A stretch of 22,849 nt of DNA from Candidatus Altarchaeales archaeon ex4484_96 (GCA_002254405.1 NJDH01000005.1:1-22849), one strand, 5' to 3'; shown: positions 1 to 8,793, counted from the stretch's first letter. Translations and numbers: made by a program. Notes: a model not told the origin generated them from the letters alone.

Positions 1-90
1 CAAAATGGAAGTAGAAGTAGAAGTCAAAGTAGTGCGGGTGGTTGAAGTGGATGTGGAGGTTGTTTGGGTTGTTGAAGTGGTCGTATAGGT
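1..90 (-). repeat. Low-complexity Thr/Ser codon tract
   Basis: The plus strand shows irregular repeats of GTAGAAGT/GGTTGAAGTGG type. On the minus strand they encode a Thr/Ser tract with motifs such as TTTSTTQTTSTSTSTT. It lies inside the partial surface-protein gene and may continue past the window edge. Such tracts expand and contract easily and could misassemble. Confidence 0.6.
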
Positions 91-450
91 TAAACCAACA
101 TCCAAAACAATAAACTCACATGATTCAACCACATCATCCACCTCATCCACCTCAAAAACAACCCTGTAAATTCCTGAATCCCTGAAACCAGTTAGGTGCT
201 TATAGGATAAACCGCCGATATCGGTTTTACCCGAATCCGAATACACTATACCGCCAAAAGGCCCGATTATCGTGATGATATAATCCATGTAAGAGGGTCC
301 TGATATAATCAGATAAATATCCTCTGAGGGATAATAAGATTCCTGTGAGGACGCAATAGCGTATTCACTGGTCGCATAGTTGGATGCCGCTATAAAAAGA
401 AGTGATGTGAATAGTATTATGAGTGTGGTTTTTTTATTGTGCCGCAGCAT
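1..450 (-). CDS. Secreted/anchored surface protein with Thr/Ser-rich stalk (3' part outside window)
   Basis: The ATG is at 450-448 and the frame stays open for 150 codons to the window edge, so the C-terminus is missing. Residues 1-9 are basic and polar (MLRHNKKTT) and 10-22 form a hydrophobic core ending near AAS, which reads as a Sec signal peptide. Residues 35-117 alternate beta-like stretches (YYPSEDIYLIISGP, YIITIIGPFGG, GIYRVVFEVDE), which suggests an Ig-like or macroglobulin-like beta-sandwich. From residue 121 the chain is almost only Thr and Ser, a stalk likely to be O-glycosylated. It is divergent from the gene at 617, with a TATA-like box about 40 nt upstream. I do not recognise the family; a role in surface adhesion or the cell envelope is inferred from architecture only. 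Confidence 0.72.
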   Translation of the reverse strand, partial: MLRHNKKTTLIILFTSLLFIAASNYATSEYAIASSQESYYPSEDIYLIISGPSYMDYIITIIGPFGGIVYSDSGKTDIGGLSYKHLTGFRDSGIYRVVFEVDEVDDVVESCEFIVLDVGLTYTTTSTTQTTSTSTSTTRTTLTSTSTSIL

Positions 451-489
451 TTTTGTTGATGTATAATACTTTTTAGGTACTATTATATT

Positions 490-497
490 AGTATATC
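490..497 (-). promoter_or_regulatory. TATA-like box for the surface-protein gene
   Basis: On the minus strand the sequence gatatact sits 40-47 nt upstream of the ATG at 450. This is the same spacing as the other first genes in the window. A second A/T run (atataaatat, 510-501) lies just beyond it and is an alternative box. Confidence 0.4.
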
Positions 498-572
498 AAC
501 ATATTTATATGTTGCTGTGATACCGCATTAATATAACATATTACAAATAAAATGAATGTTAAAAAAATTTAC

Positions 573-580
573 AATATATT
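573..580 (+). promoter_or_regulatory. TATA-like box for the KaiC-like gene at 617
   Basis: The sequence aatatatt lies about 40 nt upstream of the ATG at 617. Assuming the usual archaeal distance of about 25 nt to the start site, the leader would be 10-20 nt. No SD precedes the ATG. Confidence 0.45.
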
Positions 581-616
581 ACACATATATCCTTGGTCAT
601 CACATAATTAATAAAA

Positions 617-1144
617 ATGAGCTTCAAAATCGAAGAAAAAAAAACCACATTACTTGTCATCAACCTTGATAAATACCATCAGACAATACCCAGGATAATT
701 GAACACCTACCTAACAAAAAGGGGATATACATCACCACAAACAAATCCGCTGAAAGAATAATAAATCAACTGGATAAAAGAAAAATTAAACACGAAAACA
801 TAATTTTTATAGACACAGTATCCAAATCAGCAGGCCTTGAAGTCGAAGATAATCCCAAATGCATCTATGTCAACGACCCTCGGAGTCTAGTAGACTTAAG
901 CATCAAGACATCCAATCTGGTTTCAAATAAAAGACTATCCGGCGGGTTTATATTTTTTGATTCATTATCCGGCCTGCTATTATATAATAAGGAAAGAGGG
1001 GTGGAGAAATTCACACACTCCTTCTGCGGTAAGATAAGGTCCTGGAAGCTCACAGGAGTTATTCTAGCGGTGAAGGACAGCATTAACCCTGATGTTTTAA
1101 CAACAATCACAGGTTTTGTCGACAACACGCTATCGATTAACTGA
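617..1144 (+). CDS. KaiC/RecA-fold-like protein without Walker A (paralogue of 8786-9334)
   Basis: This 175-residue soluble protein aligns by eye with the protein at 8786-9334. Both share a GIYITTN/LVYVTTN strand (residues 36-42), an I-D-T/C strand (65-67), an L-x-DLS segment and a GGFxFxD strand ending at D115, followed by LxIYN/LLLYN. These match strands of KaiC-type ATPases, with D115 in the Walker B position. The P-loop is absent, and where active KaiC has Glu-Glu after YITL this protein has Thr-Asn. It is therefore unlikely to bind ATP in the standard way, and a regulatory or scaffold role is inferred. Halobacterial KaiC-related or DUF835-like proteins are possible relatives. It is convergent with the receiver gene at 1146, with one base between the stops. 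Confidence 0.65.
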   Translation: MSFKIEEKKTTLLVINLDKYHQTIPRIIEHLPNKKGIYITTNKSAERIINQLDKRKIKHENIIFIDTVSKSAGLEVEDNPKCIYVNDPRSLVDLSIKTSNLVSNKRLSGGFIFFDSLSGLLLYNKERGVEKFTHSFCGKIRSWKLTGVILAVKDSINPDVLTTITGFVDNTLSIN

Positions 1145-1145
1145 T

Positions 1146-1511
1146 TTACGTTAATGCCTTTTTTATTCTGTTTATGAGATCATTGTTGTCAAAGGGTTTG
1201 GTTATGTAATCAGATACCCCCTCCTTCTTGAGAATCTCAAGACGTTCATCTGAGATGGGTATGACGCTAATAAATATCACCTTTGGCTTTTTTTTCATGT
1301 CTCTTTTATTGATTTTCTGGAATATATCCCAACCACTCATATCCGGAAGCATTATATCCAATAAAATCAAATCGAATCCTTCATCAATTTTTTCCATACA
1401 GCTTTCCCCATCACCCACGGATGAGATGTTAAATCCCTCTTTTTTCAGCAGTAATGCCACAAACTCTCTCGTGTCCAAATCATCCTCGACATGAAGTATT
1501 TTATCGCTCAT
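1146..1511 (-). CDS. Single-domain response regulator (REC only)
   Basis: This 121-residue CheY-like receiver has the acidic pocket E9-D10-D11, phospho-acceptor D52 in LILLDIMLPDMSGW, a Ser in the ISVIP strand, and K105 in TKPF. There is no output domain, so it must act by protein contact or as a phosphorelay shuttle. A strong SD (GGAGG at 1521-1517, 5 nt spacing) fixes the start. It is the last gene of the minus-strand operon, 35 nt after the hybrid kinase. It closely resembles that kinase's own C-terminal receiver (shared VEDD-DTRE, SDMSGW/PDMSGW, GV-DYI-KP), so the two look like duplicates. It keeps the phospho-Asp that the fused copy has lost, and it is the likely phosphate acceptor for that kinase (inference). 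Confidence 0.9.
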   Translation of the reverse strand: MSDKILHVEDDLDTREFVALLLKKEGFNISSVGDGESCMEKIDEGFDLILLDIMLPDMSGWDIFQKINKRDMKKKPKVIFISVIPISDERLEILKKEGVSDYITKPFDNNDLINRIKKALT

Positions 1512-1516
1512 TTTTT

Positions 1517-1521
1517 CCTCC
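1517..1521 (-). promoter_or_regulatory. Shine-Dalgarno of the receiver gene
   Basis: On the minus strand GGAGG lies 5 nt before the ATG at 1511, giving the last gene of the operon its own strong ribosome-binding site. Confidence 0.7.
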
Positions 1522-1546
1522 GTATATTTTTTTTAGTTTAGATTAA

Positions 1547-4177
1547 TCATGTTTCTCCATCAAAGAAATTATTGATTCTTTCAAGCAAACTTGTGGGTTC
1601 AATCGGTTTGACGATATAATCCACCACCCCACCTTCCTTTAAATCCTTAATATGTTTTTCTTCAACAGGTACCATGCTAAGAAATATCACAGCCATAGTA
1701 GATGCCAAGCCCAATTGGTTTTTTATTTTAATGTAGAGCTGCCATCCACTCATATCGGATAAATCAGTATTTATAAGTAACATATCATAGATTTCTCTTC
1801 CAAGCAATCTGATGCATTCGCTCCCCGTGCTTATGTTCACAACATCATACCCCCCCTGCAGAAACAATGTCCTAGCTATCTCGCGAGTATCCTCATCGTC
1901 TTCTACATAAAGTATTCTTTTATACCCCCCTCTTTCAACGGGAATCGTGAAAATAAAATTGCTTCCACCCCCCATCTCGCTTTCCACCCATATCCTGCCC
2001 CAATGGTGTTCGATTATCCCCTTACATATCGCCAGCCCCAAGCCGGTGCCCCCATATCTCCTGCTCAGGCTGGAGTCAACTTGATAGAATTTCGTGAACA
2101 AATGATTTGTTTTATCGGATGGTATGCCGATACCCTCATCCTTCACAGATACAACAATCTCGGAGTCCTTTTTTTCTGCAATAACCCATATACTCCCTTT
2201 TTCCGTGAACTTGATTGCATTATTTATGAGGTTGGTGACAACCTGGATTAATCGCCTCCTATCCCCTTCTATCCGCGGTAAGTTGCTTTCAATGTCAAGT
2301 TCAAGAGATAATCCCTTCTGGTACGCAAAAGATTGCATGTCCTGAACCGAGTCATTAATAATCTGGGCGATATCAACCTTTTCCATGTTGAATTTCATTC
2401 CACCGGATTCCAGCTTTGATATATCCAGTATATCATCTATCAGGTTCTCTAGTCTATCCAGGTTTCTTGAGATAATAGCAAGGCTTTTTTCAGTGTCCTG
2501 GTCCCCATACTTTTTAATATCATCCTCCATCATGCTCAGATATCCCTTTATGGGCACCAGCGGAGTTTTTAGTTCATGGGCTGCTACGTTCATGAACTCG
2601 TCTTTCATCTTATCTGATTCCTTTAGTTTATCGTATGCGTCTTCGGTTTTCTCCTGCTCCTCGTTGAGGTCCTCGAGAAGGTTTAATGCCGCAAGCCTTG
2701 AATTCTCAAGCTCTATTATTTTATTATTTAACTCATCTGTTCTTCTCTTGACCTTGTCCTCCAGTTCCTGTCTTGATGATTTAACTTCCTTTATCATCTG
2801 GCTGAAAGCCAAGGCGAGCTCGCCTATCTCATCTTTCCCGGGTTTGGGTAATCTGACATCCAGCTGCCCGGAACTGATTTTTTGCGAAGCAATCGATAAT
2901 TTCCTAAGCGGCTGGGTTATGTTGTTGACCATCAGTAGGCTGATAATCAATGCAGTCATTAGTATGATTCCACCGGTTAAAAGAATCTCTGAGGCCATTA
3001 ATGTTGTTGTGGACTCGATTTGTTTTCCAAGCAGGCTTATCGGCTCAAGCACTTTTTCCCTCTGCACTACACTCGCAAGGCTCCAGTTCATCCCCTCCAT
3101 GGGAACGTAGGCTACAAGCAGTTCCACCCCCTGCACCTCGATTATATCTATCCCACTTCGGCCTGCAGTCATATTATCCAACAGAGGTTTAAATTCTGAA
3201 ACACAATTATTCAGGTCAGTCCAGGATTCATTAGGTAATGGCTCTCGACCGAGGATATGCTGATATCCCTGCTTGGGTAAATAAATTGCTTTGCCGCTAT
3301 CATCTAATAGAACGAAATATCCGCCGTAGATTAGCTCATCGTTTTCGAGTTTTGCGCTGATATCCTCAAGTGTTATGTCAACACCCACCACCCCAATGAA
3401 TTCATCCCCGTTTATGTATAATGGGGCTACCGCCGTAATTATCAATCCCTTCCCTGTTGCGTCCTCATACACGGGAGTCCAAACAACCTTTCTCTTGGGA
3501 TTACTCTCTGGTGCCGCACTCATATATGGTGGGCGTTGTGTTATCATGAAATCTGGTGGAATCACTTCACTGAAATTAACGTTAGGATAATACCTGACAA
3601 CATTATCTTTTGACATAAAGTATATGGCTACAGTGTGCTGGTTTCTATTATAAAAATGAGGTAGGATAAAATCGAGGTACGCGCTAAGCTCAAGCATTGA
3701 TATTATACTATTATCTATTTTGGTGTTATTAGGTACAAAAACGCTGCATACATCATCGGGAGTATTAATGTATTGTCCCCCAGGCCCGTAAGCCATATAG
3801 TCTTCGGCTCTCCAGTAGCCTCCCTTGGAATAAACCCCTGGTTTCTCGAATATGTTTTTTGTGTAGCTGGCAACAGCCCTGACCTCATCCTCCACCTGCG
3901 ATAATAGCAGCTCATTGCTGCGAACCTCAGATGAGGTTACAGTGTGAAGATATTTCCAGATAACATTACATAACGCGTTTTGGCTTATGCGCTCTGACTG
4001 CTGGTTGACCTGCTTCATTGAATTGATACTGATGTATATCGCGACAAAAACCGAGACAGTGATTAAAAACGCTATCAAAACCAAAAGCTTGAACCTAATG
4101 CTCGAACTGAATCTGGGCTTATGTTGTGGGGGGTTTTCCCGGGGTTCTATCACGTTTTTCTGAGTTAAGTTATCCAT
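1547..4177 (-). CDS. Membrane hybrid histidine kinase: dCache-HAMP-HisKA-HATPase-degenerate REC
   Basis: This 876-residue sensor kinase has a cytoplasmic N-terminus, TM1 at about 29-51, an extracellular Cache/PDC region at about 60-390 (with VVWTPVYED and IGVVGVDITLEDI typical of dCache), TM2 at about 396-418, HAMP at 418-470 and a coiled coil at 470-525. HisKA follows with H534 in AAHELKTPL, then HATPase_c with the N-box around N649-N653, DEGIGIP at 680-686 and GGTGLGLAI. The transmitter looks fully active. The C-terminal receiver (about 753-870) keeps VEDDEDTRE and K857 but has Asn at position 803 (codon AAT, 1771-1769) where the phosphorylated Asp should be, so it should not accept phosphate. 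It starts 6 nt after the dCache sensor gene. Cache ligands are usually small metabolites; the ligand is unknown. Confidence 0.93.
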   Translation of the reverse strand: MDNLTQKNVIEPRENPPQHKPRFSSSIRFKLLVLIAFLITVSVFVAIYISINSMKQVNQQSERISQNALCNVIWKYLHTVTSSEVRSNELLLSQVEDEVRAVASYTKNIFEKPGVYSKGGYWRAEDYMAYGPGGQYINTPDDVCSVFVPNNTKIDNSIISMLELSAYLDFILPHFYNRNQHTVAIYFMSKDNVVRYYPNVNFSEVIPPDFMITQRPPYMSAAPESNPKRKVVWTPVYEDATGKGLIITAVAPLYINGDEFIGVVGVDITLEDISAKLENDELIYGGYFVLLDDSGKAIYLPKQGYQHILGREPLPNESWTDLNNCVSEFKPLLDNMTAGRSGIDIIEVQGVELLVAYVPMEGMNWSLASVVQREKVLEPISLLGKQIESTTTLMASEILLTGGIILMTALIISLLMVNNITQPLRKLSIASQKISSGQLDVRLPKPGKDEIGELALAFSQMIKEVKSSRQELEDKVKRRTDELNNKIIELENSRLAALNLLEDLNEEQEKTEDAYDKLKESDKMKDEFMNVAAHELKTPLVPIKGYLSMMEDDIKKYGDQDTEKSLAIISRNLDRLENLIDDILDISKLESGGMKFNMEKVDIAQIINDSVQDMQSFAYQKGLSLELDIESNLPRIEGDRRRLIQVVTNLINNAIKFTEKGSIWVIAEKKDSEIVVSVKDEGIGIPSDKTNHLFTKFYQVDSSLSRRYGGTGLGLAICKGIIEHHWGRIWVESEMGGGSNFIFTIPVERGGYKRILYVEDDEDTREIARTLFLQGGYDVVNISTGSECIRLLGREIYDMLLINTDLSDMSGWQLYIKIKNQLGLASTMAVIFLSMVPVEEKHIKDLKEGGVVDYIVKPIEPTSLLERINNFFDGET

Positions 4178-4183
4178 TCTGAT

Positions 4184-5587
4184 TTATTCTGTCAGTTTTT
4201 TCTCCAACATCATTATTTTCTTTTTGAGTTCCATCATCTTCAACTCCCTGTCAATCATTGTTTTATTGAACCTCTCCAGTTCCATTAATTTATCTTTCAG
4301 GTCGTTGGTGGTTTCCTCAAGGCTTAGGCTTTTTATCTTAAGATTTTCGTTTACCATCTCAAGCTCAACTGTTCTTTTCTCCACATCCTCTTCAAGTAAC
4401 TCATTGTATTTCAGGGTCATGACCGCCATCCCAATGGTTGCTATGAAAATCACAAGCATTATTGCAAGGGTAAGCTGTTGTTGCCTTGTATAGAAGTCTT
4501 TTACCAGCCCAATAACCTCCTCGGTGGGTGCTTCAACCGCTATAGACCAGATGCTGGTTGTCATATCCACCGGGGCGTATGCTATAATCTTCTCGGATTC
4601 TTTGGTATCATTAAGATACCGCCGCAGTAAATAGCAACCTGTTCCCTTGTTTCCAAGCAGCATATTGTCTACTATTATTTCCCTGATTTTTTCCATACTT
4701 CCAACACCAGCATATGCCCTGAAATATGCTAAAGCATTTATCCCCTCAAATTCTCTGTTTTTATGTGCGACTATATCGCCTTTATCGTCTATCAACCATG
4801 CGAAACCCGTGTCTGCTGAAACCACGGAATAGATATATTTTTTTTTGATTTCTGAGATAGATAACGTAACCCCAACCACACCCTTGAAGTCATTTGATTG
4901 ATTGTACACTGGAGCTGCGATTATTATGCTGTTGTATCTGCCGCCCACATCCTCGTATGTCTCGCCACCCACCATCAGGGTTTTGGAAACATAGGCTTCG
5001 CCTGTTTGCATGCATTTAGTATAGTATTCTCTGAAAGAGAAATCCTTCCCATAGATGCCTGGCATATTATCGGGATGAAGATATACCAGATGACCTGTTT
5101 CGTTTAGGAGGAATATATGCTGGATATCGTTGCTGTGTTGCTCGTGAAATATCCTGGCTAGATATTCTACGTCTGTGATCCCTCCCACAGGATGTCTCGA
5201 GATTGCTTCCATGTTACTTTTCTGATGCATTATCAGGTCTTCTATCCCGGAAGCGATATTTATTGCGAGGTTAAGCTGTTGTTTGTTGAACTGGTGAATG
5301 ATTAAGGCATCCAGGCCTTTCTGGTACTGGAATTCAGTTACCACTATTGTGATAACAAGCAATACAGAGATGACTATTATCCCGATTGAGAGCTTTTTTT
5401 GGGCGTTCGATATTTTGATGTCTTTAGCCCTGACCTCCCGGCGGTATACTACTGCTATGATTAGCGCAATAAACAATGTAATAATCAGGGTAACAGAGCC
5501 CATGTCAAGGGATTGACTCTCCCCGCTGAGTGCTGAAACAGGTTCGATAAAAAACAGGATAAATAAAATAAAAAAGAATGCATTCAT
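4184..5587 (-). CDS. Membrane dCache sensor with coiled-coil tail and no kinase domain
   Basis: This 467-residue protein has hydrophobic segments at 4-19, 31-47 and 68-84, then an extracellular dCache region at about 86-370 (FLLNETGHLVYLHPD, AAPVYNQ, FKGVVGVTLSISEI, FAWLIDDKGDIVAHKN). A last TM at 371-391 leads straight into a coiled coil that runs to the end. There is no HAMP, HisKA, HATPase, GGDEF or MCP domain. The last 33 residues (MELERFNKTMIDRELKMMEL, then KKKIMMLEKKL) nearly match the end of the upstream PocR/PAS protein. Its ATG overlaps that gene's stop (ATGA), so the two are translationally coupled. The likely role is to pass ligand occupancy to a partner through the tail (inference); the intact kinase encoded next is an obvious candidate. 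Confidence 0.88.
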   Translation of the reverse strand: MNAFFFILFILFFIEPVSALSGESQSLDMGSVTLIITLFIALIIAVVYRREVRAKDIKISNAQKKLSIGIIVISVLLVITIVVTEFQYQKGLDALIIHQFNKQQLNLAINIASGIEDLIMHQKSNMEAISRHPVGGITDVEYLARIFHEQHSNDIQHIFLLNETGHLVYLHPDNMPGIYGKDFSFREYYTKCMQTGEAYVSKTLMVGGETYEDVGGRYNSIIIAAPVYNQSNDFKGVVGVTLSISEIKKKYIYSVVSADTGFAWLIDDKGDIVAHKNREFEGINALAYFRAYAGVGSMEKIREIIVDNMLLGNKGTGCYLLRRYLNDTKESEKIIAYAPVDMTTSIWSIAVEAPTEEVIGLVKDFYTRQQQLTLAIMLVIFIATIGMAVMTLKYNELLEEDVEKRTVELEMVNENLKIKSLSLEETTNDLKDKLMELERFNKTMIDRELKMMELKKKIMMLEKKLTE

Positions 5588-8500
5588 TCATCCCACCCCT
5601 GTTTTTTATCCAGTTTTTTTATTTTATTTTTTAGTTCCATCATCTTGAGTTCCCGCCCAACCATCACTTTATTGAATCTCTCCAGTTCATTCATTTTATC
5701 TTTAAGCTGGTTGTTTGCTTGAATCAGTTCAGCGGCTTTTTCCTGGAGCTCGGATTTAGCTCGCATAAGCCTCTTATTGATTTGCTCTAGTTCCTGCTGG
5801 TTTTTTATCTGCTCTGTTATGTCCCTGCCAACGCCAATAGCCCCCATGGGGTTTCCAAAATCATCATAGAGTATGGCATAGGATAGGCTGATTAATATTT
5901 TTTTCCCTTCTTTTGTTTTCAAGGGTATTTCGTAGTTGGTTATTCCTTTGGTTGATTCGTTGATTTTCATTAATTGCTGGGTTTCATCCTCTTGTATCGT
6001 GAATATGCTGGATGATTTATTCAATACTTCATTGGGAGTATATCCAAACATTTTCTCAGCAGCCTTGTTATAGGAGGTTATTCGCCCTTGCATGTCTGTG
6101 GTTATTATAGGCTCGGGTGAGGTCTGAATTAATGTTTCCATGTATTTTTTTGTCTTCTTTACTTCTTCCGTGGCCTTCTTTATTTTGGTGATATCTATCA
6201 GAGACATTATACATAGTTTTTTTTCCGAGAGTATTCCAATCTGCAGATGCATGTTTTTTATCTCACCCTCAGCATCCACGAAATCGAAATCATATTCGTT
6301 GGGGGGGTTACCCTCACCGGTGCTTCTCTGCTTGTGGTATTGTTTCATACGCTCTTGATCATATTTTGCCACGAAATCATACCAACGCATCTTGCCCTCT
6401 ATTTCCTGCCGGGGTATTTTCGCGAATTCCGCATACTTTAGGTTGCATATTTGGATTATGGAGTCATCGCCGAACATGCAGGTTGCTGTACCGGTGCTCT
6501 CGAATAAAAGCCGATAGCGTTCTTCGCTTTCCTTAAGCTCTTTTTCCACATGTTTTCTCTCGGTCAGGTCCCGCAGGATAGTTAGGTTTCCTATGATTTT
6601 ATCTTCTTTTTTCAGCGGAACAGCGTTTATTTCAACGCTTTTCTCTTGGCCGCTTTTCGTAAGCATCGTAACCTCATATGGAGGTACATTTTTGCCCATC
6701 ATCCTTAATCCAAGGTTTTTCAATACCAGCGCCAGGCTTTTAGGCGGCAGAATGTTGGTTAAATCCTTAAGCTCTGAACCGACATAGTCCCCGGATTCAA
6801 AGCCCAGCAGTTCATATGTTTTTCTGTTGATTTCAATTATTCGACCTTTGGTGTCCATCACAACTATCCCGTCGTTGGCTGAGCTGAATATTGTGCGGTA
6901 GCGTTCCTCGCTTTCTTTAATCTGCCGTATTGCTTCGTTTCTTTGTGTGATATCCCTTGAAACCAGCAGTATCTTGTCACCGATGATGTAAGCTGCTGTT
7001 TCCCAGTAAATCCATTCACCTGCTTTGGTTTTTGACCTAAAGCTTATGGTTTCATGCGTGGTTGATTCATCCCTTTTAATTAATTCCTCAGCCTTCCTGC
7101 TTAGATATTGCTTCAGCAAAAAGATGAGTTTATGTCTGTCTTCGGGGTGAACATAGTCTAACGCGTTTTTGCCTTCAAGGTCTTTGGGTTTATATCCCGT
7201 AATCCTTTCATAGGAGGGGCTTATGTAAAGGTATTTCGGGTTGATTCCAAAAGATACTAGTGTAATAAGGTCATTTGAGTACTCAGTTATCATCCGATAC
7301 CGCTCCTGGCTCTCTCTCAGCTTTGTTTCAGATTTTATTTGTTCGGTTATATCATGAAAAACACCATAAGCATACTTTACCCCACCCTCGCGGATTGTTT
7401 CATTAGCCCTATCCTGCGCCCAAATCCATTTACCGTCTCTTCGTTTAATCCTGTATTTCACGTCGAATTTCTCCCCCTTATCGAACAATGCCTTATATGC
7501 TGTCTGGACTTTCTTTAAATCATCGGGATGTATCCTGCCAAACCATATATCATCCCCCTTCAGGTATATCTCCTCGGGAGAGTAGCCGTAGACATTAAGG
7601 ATATTATCGCTTATGAACTTTGTATGTCCTCTATCATCGGCCTTCCATAATACCGCGGGATTGTTTTGAACGAGCATATGATACTTGTTCTCGCTTTTCC
7701 GGATAGCGTCCTCGGCTTTCCTGCGTTCGGTTAAATCACGGCAGCTCCCATATACCCGAGCATCCGGTAAAACAAACGCGTTAAGTTCTGTTGGTATGAT
7801 GCTGCCGTCTTTTCTGAGCAGATTCAATTCCATGAACAGCTCTCCGCTCTCAATGAGTTTCTTGAAATACATGAGGTTTGTCTCAAGGTCATCAGGAGAG
7901 GAAATATCGGATACGTTCATCCCTCCGAATTCATCTCGAGTATAACCAAGCATATCAGACGCTGATTCGTTAACGAACAGAAAGTTACCCTCCTGATCGG
8001 TTATAAATATCGAGTCCGGGGAATTCAATACTATTGTCTTGAACTTACTCTCGCTTTCTTTAAGTTCCTTTTCCACCTGTTTGCGTTGTTTTATCTCTTC
8101 TTCTAATTCGATGGTGCGTTTGCCTACCAGCTCCTCCAGATGATTATGGTATTCGCTTAATTTTTTTTCTGCATCCTCAAGCTCAGATATCAGCTTGCTC
8201 TGCTGTATTTTCTGTAAACCCATTAGGCTGATTGTTTTGGCAACAGCCTCCAGAAAAGACACTGCACTCTGAAACTCTTGCTTTGAGCCTGTACCAAGTT
8301 CCTTCGCTGCTGCAGTAAGCTCATCCGGGTCTGCTCCAATGGCTTTAGCGTATTCCCTCACCTTATCATCGGGGAGATCGGCTATAAGCCTCTGTCCAAT
8401 ACCCCAGGTTCCAATAAGTCTTTCTTCGATATATAAAGGCACAGCAGCATCCTGTATTTGCGCGAAATTAGCGCATGAAGCTATAGCGGATGAACCCTCA

Positions 8501-8793
8501 GACACTAATTGGGCTAATCTTGCATCCGATAGTTCGCATCGTTTAGCCCCTTCGGGGGTTGAACGGATTATTTCACAGAACCTGCTGAAGTTGCTTGGCT
8601 TGGTATAGGGCTTGCCGATATCATTGAATATGATGGATGCAACATTATAGCTTTCAGCGAAACCATCCTGCAGCTGCTGTAAAACATCCAGACTGATTAT
8701 ATCGGATAGTTGGGGATTATCATCGGGGGTGGCTTGAGGGTTTATATCCCACCCCCCCAGTATCCTTGCTTTAAGCCCTCTTGATTCATCCAT
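5584..8793 (-). CDS. PocR ligand-binding domain + six PAS domains, no transmitter
   Basis: This 1069-residue cytoplasmic protein has no TM segments. Residues 30-190 form a PocR sensory domain with its typical cysteines: C73 in RFCEIIR, C86 in GAKRC, C107 in ASCANFAQI. A coiled coil (195-245) leads into about six PAS/PAC modules near 248-358, 368-488, 498-618, 628-748, 758-872 and 885-998; PAC ends such as RDLTERR, DITEQIK and RDITQRN mark the borders. The chain ends in a coiled coil (998-1069) with MNELERFNKVMVGRELKMME at 1034-1053. No kinase, HTH or cyclase domain follows. PocR domains bind small organic ligands in known regulators. The start overlaps the upstream gene by 8 nt (ATGGATGA), with an AGGTGAT SD-like run just before it. 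The shared tail suggests that it docks on the same partner as the dCache protein (inference). Confidence 0.92.
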   Translation of the reverse strand: MDESRGLKARILGGWDINPQATPDDNPQLSDIISLDVLQQLQDGFAESYNVASIIFNDIGKPYTKPSNFSRFCEIIRSTPEGAKRCELSDARLAQLVSEGSSAIASCANFAQIQDAAVPLYIEERLIGTWGIGQRLIADLPDDKVREYAKAIGADPDELTAAAKELGTGSKQEFQSAVSFLEAVAKTISLMGLQKIQQSKLISELEDAEKKLSEYHNHLEELVGKRTIELEEEIKQRKQVEKELKESESKFKTIVLNSPDSIFITDQEGNFLFVNESASDMLGYTRDEFGGMNVSDISSPDDLETNLMYFKKLIESGELFMELNLLRKDGSIIPTELNAFVLPDARVYGSCRDLTERRKAEDAIRKSENKYHMLVQNNPAVLWKADDRGHTKFISDNILNVYGYSPEEIYLKGDDIWFGRIHPDDLKKVQTAYKALFDKGEKFDVKYRIKRRDGKWIWAQDRANETIREGGVKYAYGVFHDITEQIKSETKLRESQERYRMITEYSNDLITLVSFGINPKYLYISPSYERITGYKPKDLEGKNALDYVHPEDRHKLIFLLKQYLSRKAEELIKRDESTTHETISFRSKTKAGEWIYWETAAYIIGDKILLVSRDITQRNEAIRQIKESEERYRTIFSSANDGIVVMDTKGRIIEINRKTYELLGFESGDYVGSELKDLTNILPPKSLALVLKNLGLRMMGKNVPPYEVTMLTKSGQEKSVEINAVPLKKEDKIIGNLTILRDLTERKHVEKELKESEERYRLLFESTGTATCMFGDDSIIQICNLKYAEFAKIPRQEIEGKMRWYDFVAKYDQERMKQYHKQRSTGEGNPPNEYDFDFVDAEGEIKNMHLQIGILSEKKLCIMSLIDITKIKKATEEVKKTKKYMETLIQTSPEPIITTDMQGRITSYNKAAEKMFGYTPNEVLNKSSSIFTIQEDETQQLMKINESTKGITNYEIPLKTKEGKKILISLSYAILYDDFGNPMGAIGVGRDITEQIKNQQELEQINKRLMRAKSELQEKAAELIQANNQLKDKMNELERFNKVMVGRELKMMELKNKIKKLDKKQGWDE

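Noticed and set aside
1..90. Short tandem repeats that could be a CRISPR array or satellite
   Set aside because: The units are irregular, have no spacers, and translate to a Thr/Ser stalk in the frame of a secreted protein.
2385..3110. Long plus-strand frame of 241 codons opposite the hybrid kinase
   Set aside because: It is a Ser/Phe/Ile-rich antisense shadow of a well-supported kinase gene with clear domain motifs and has no promoter or SD.
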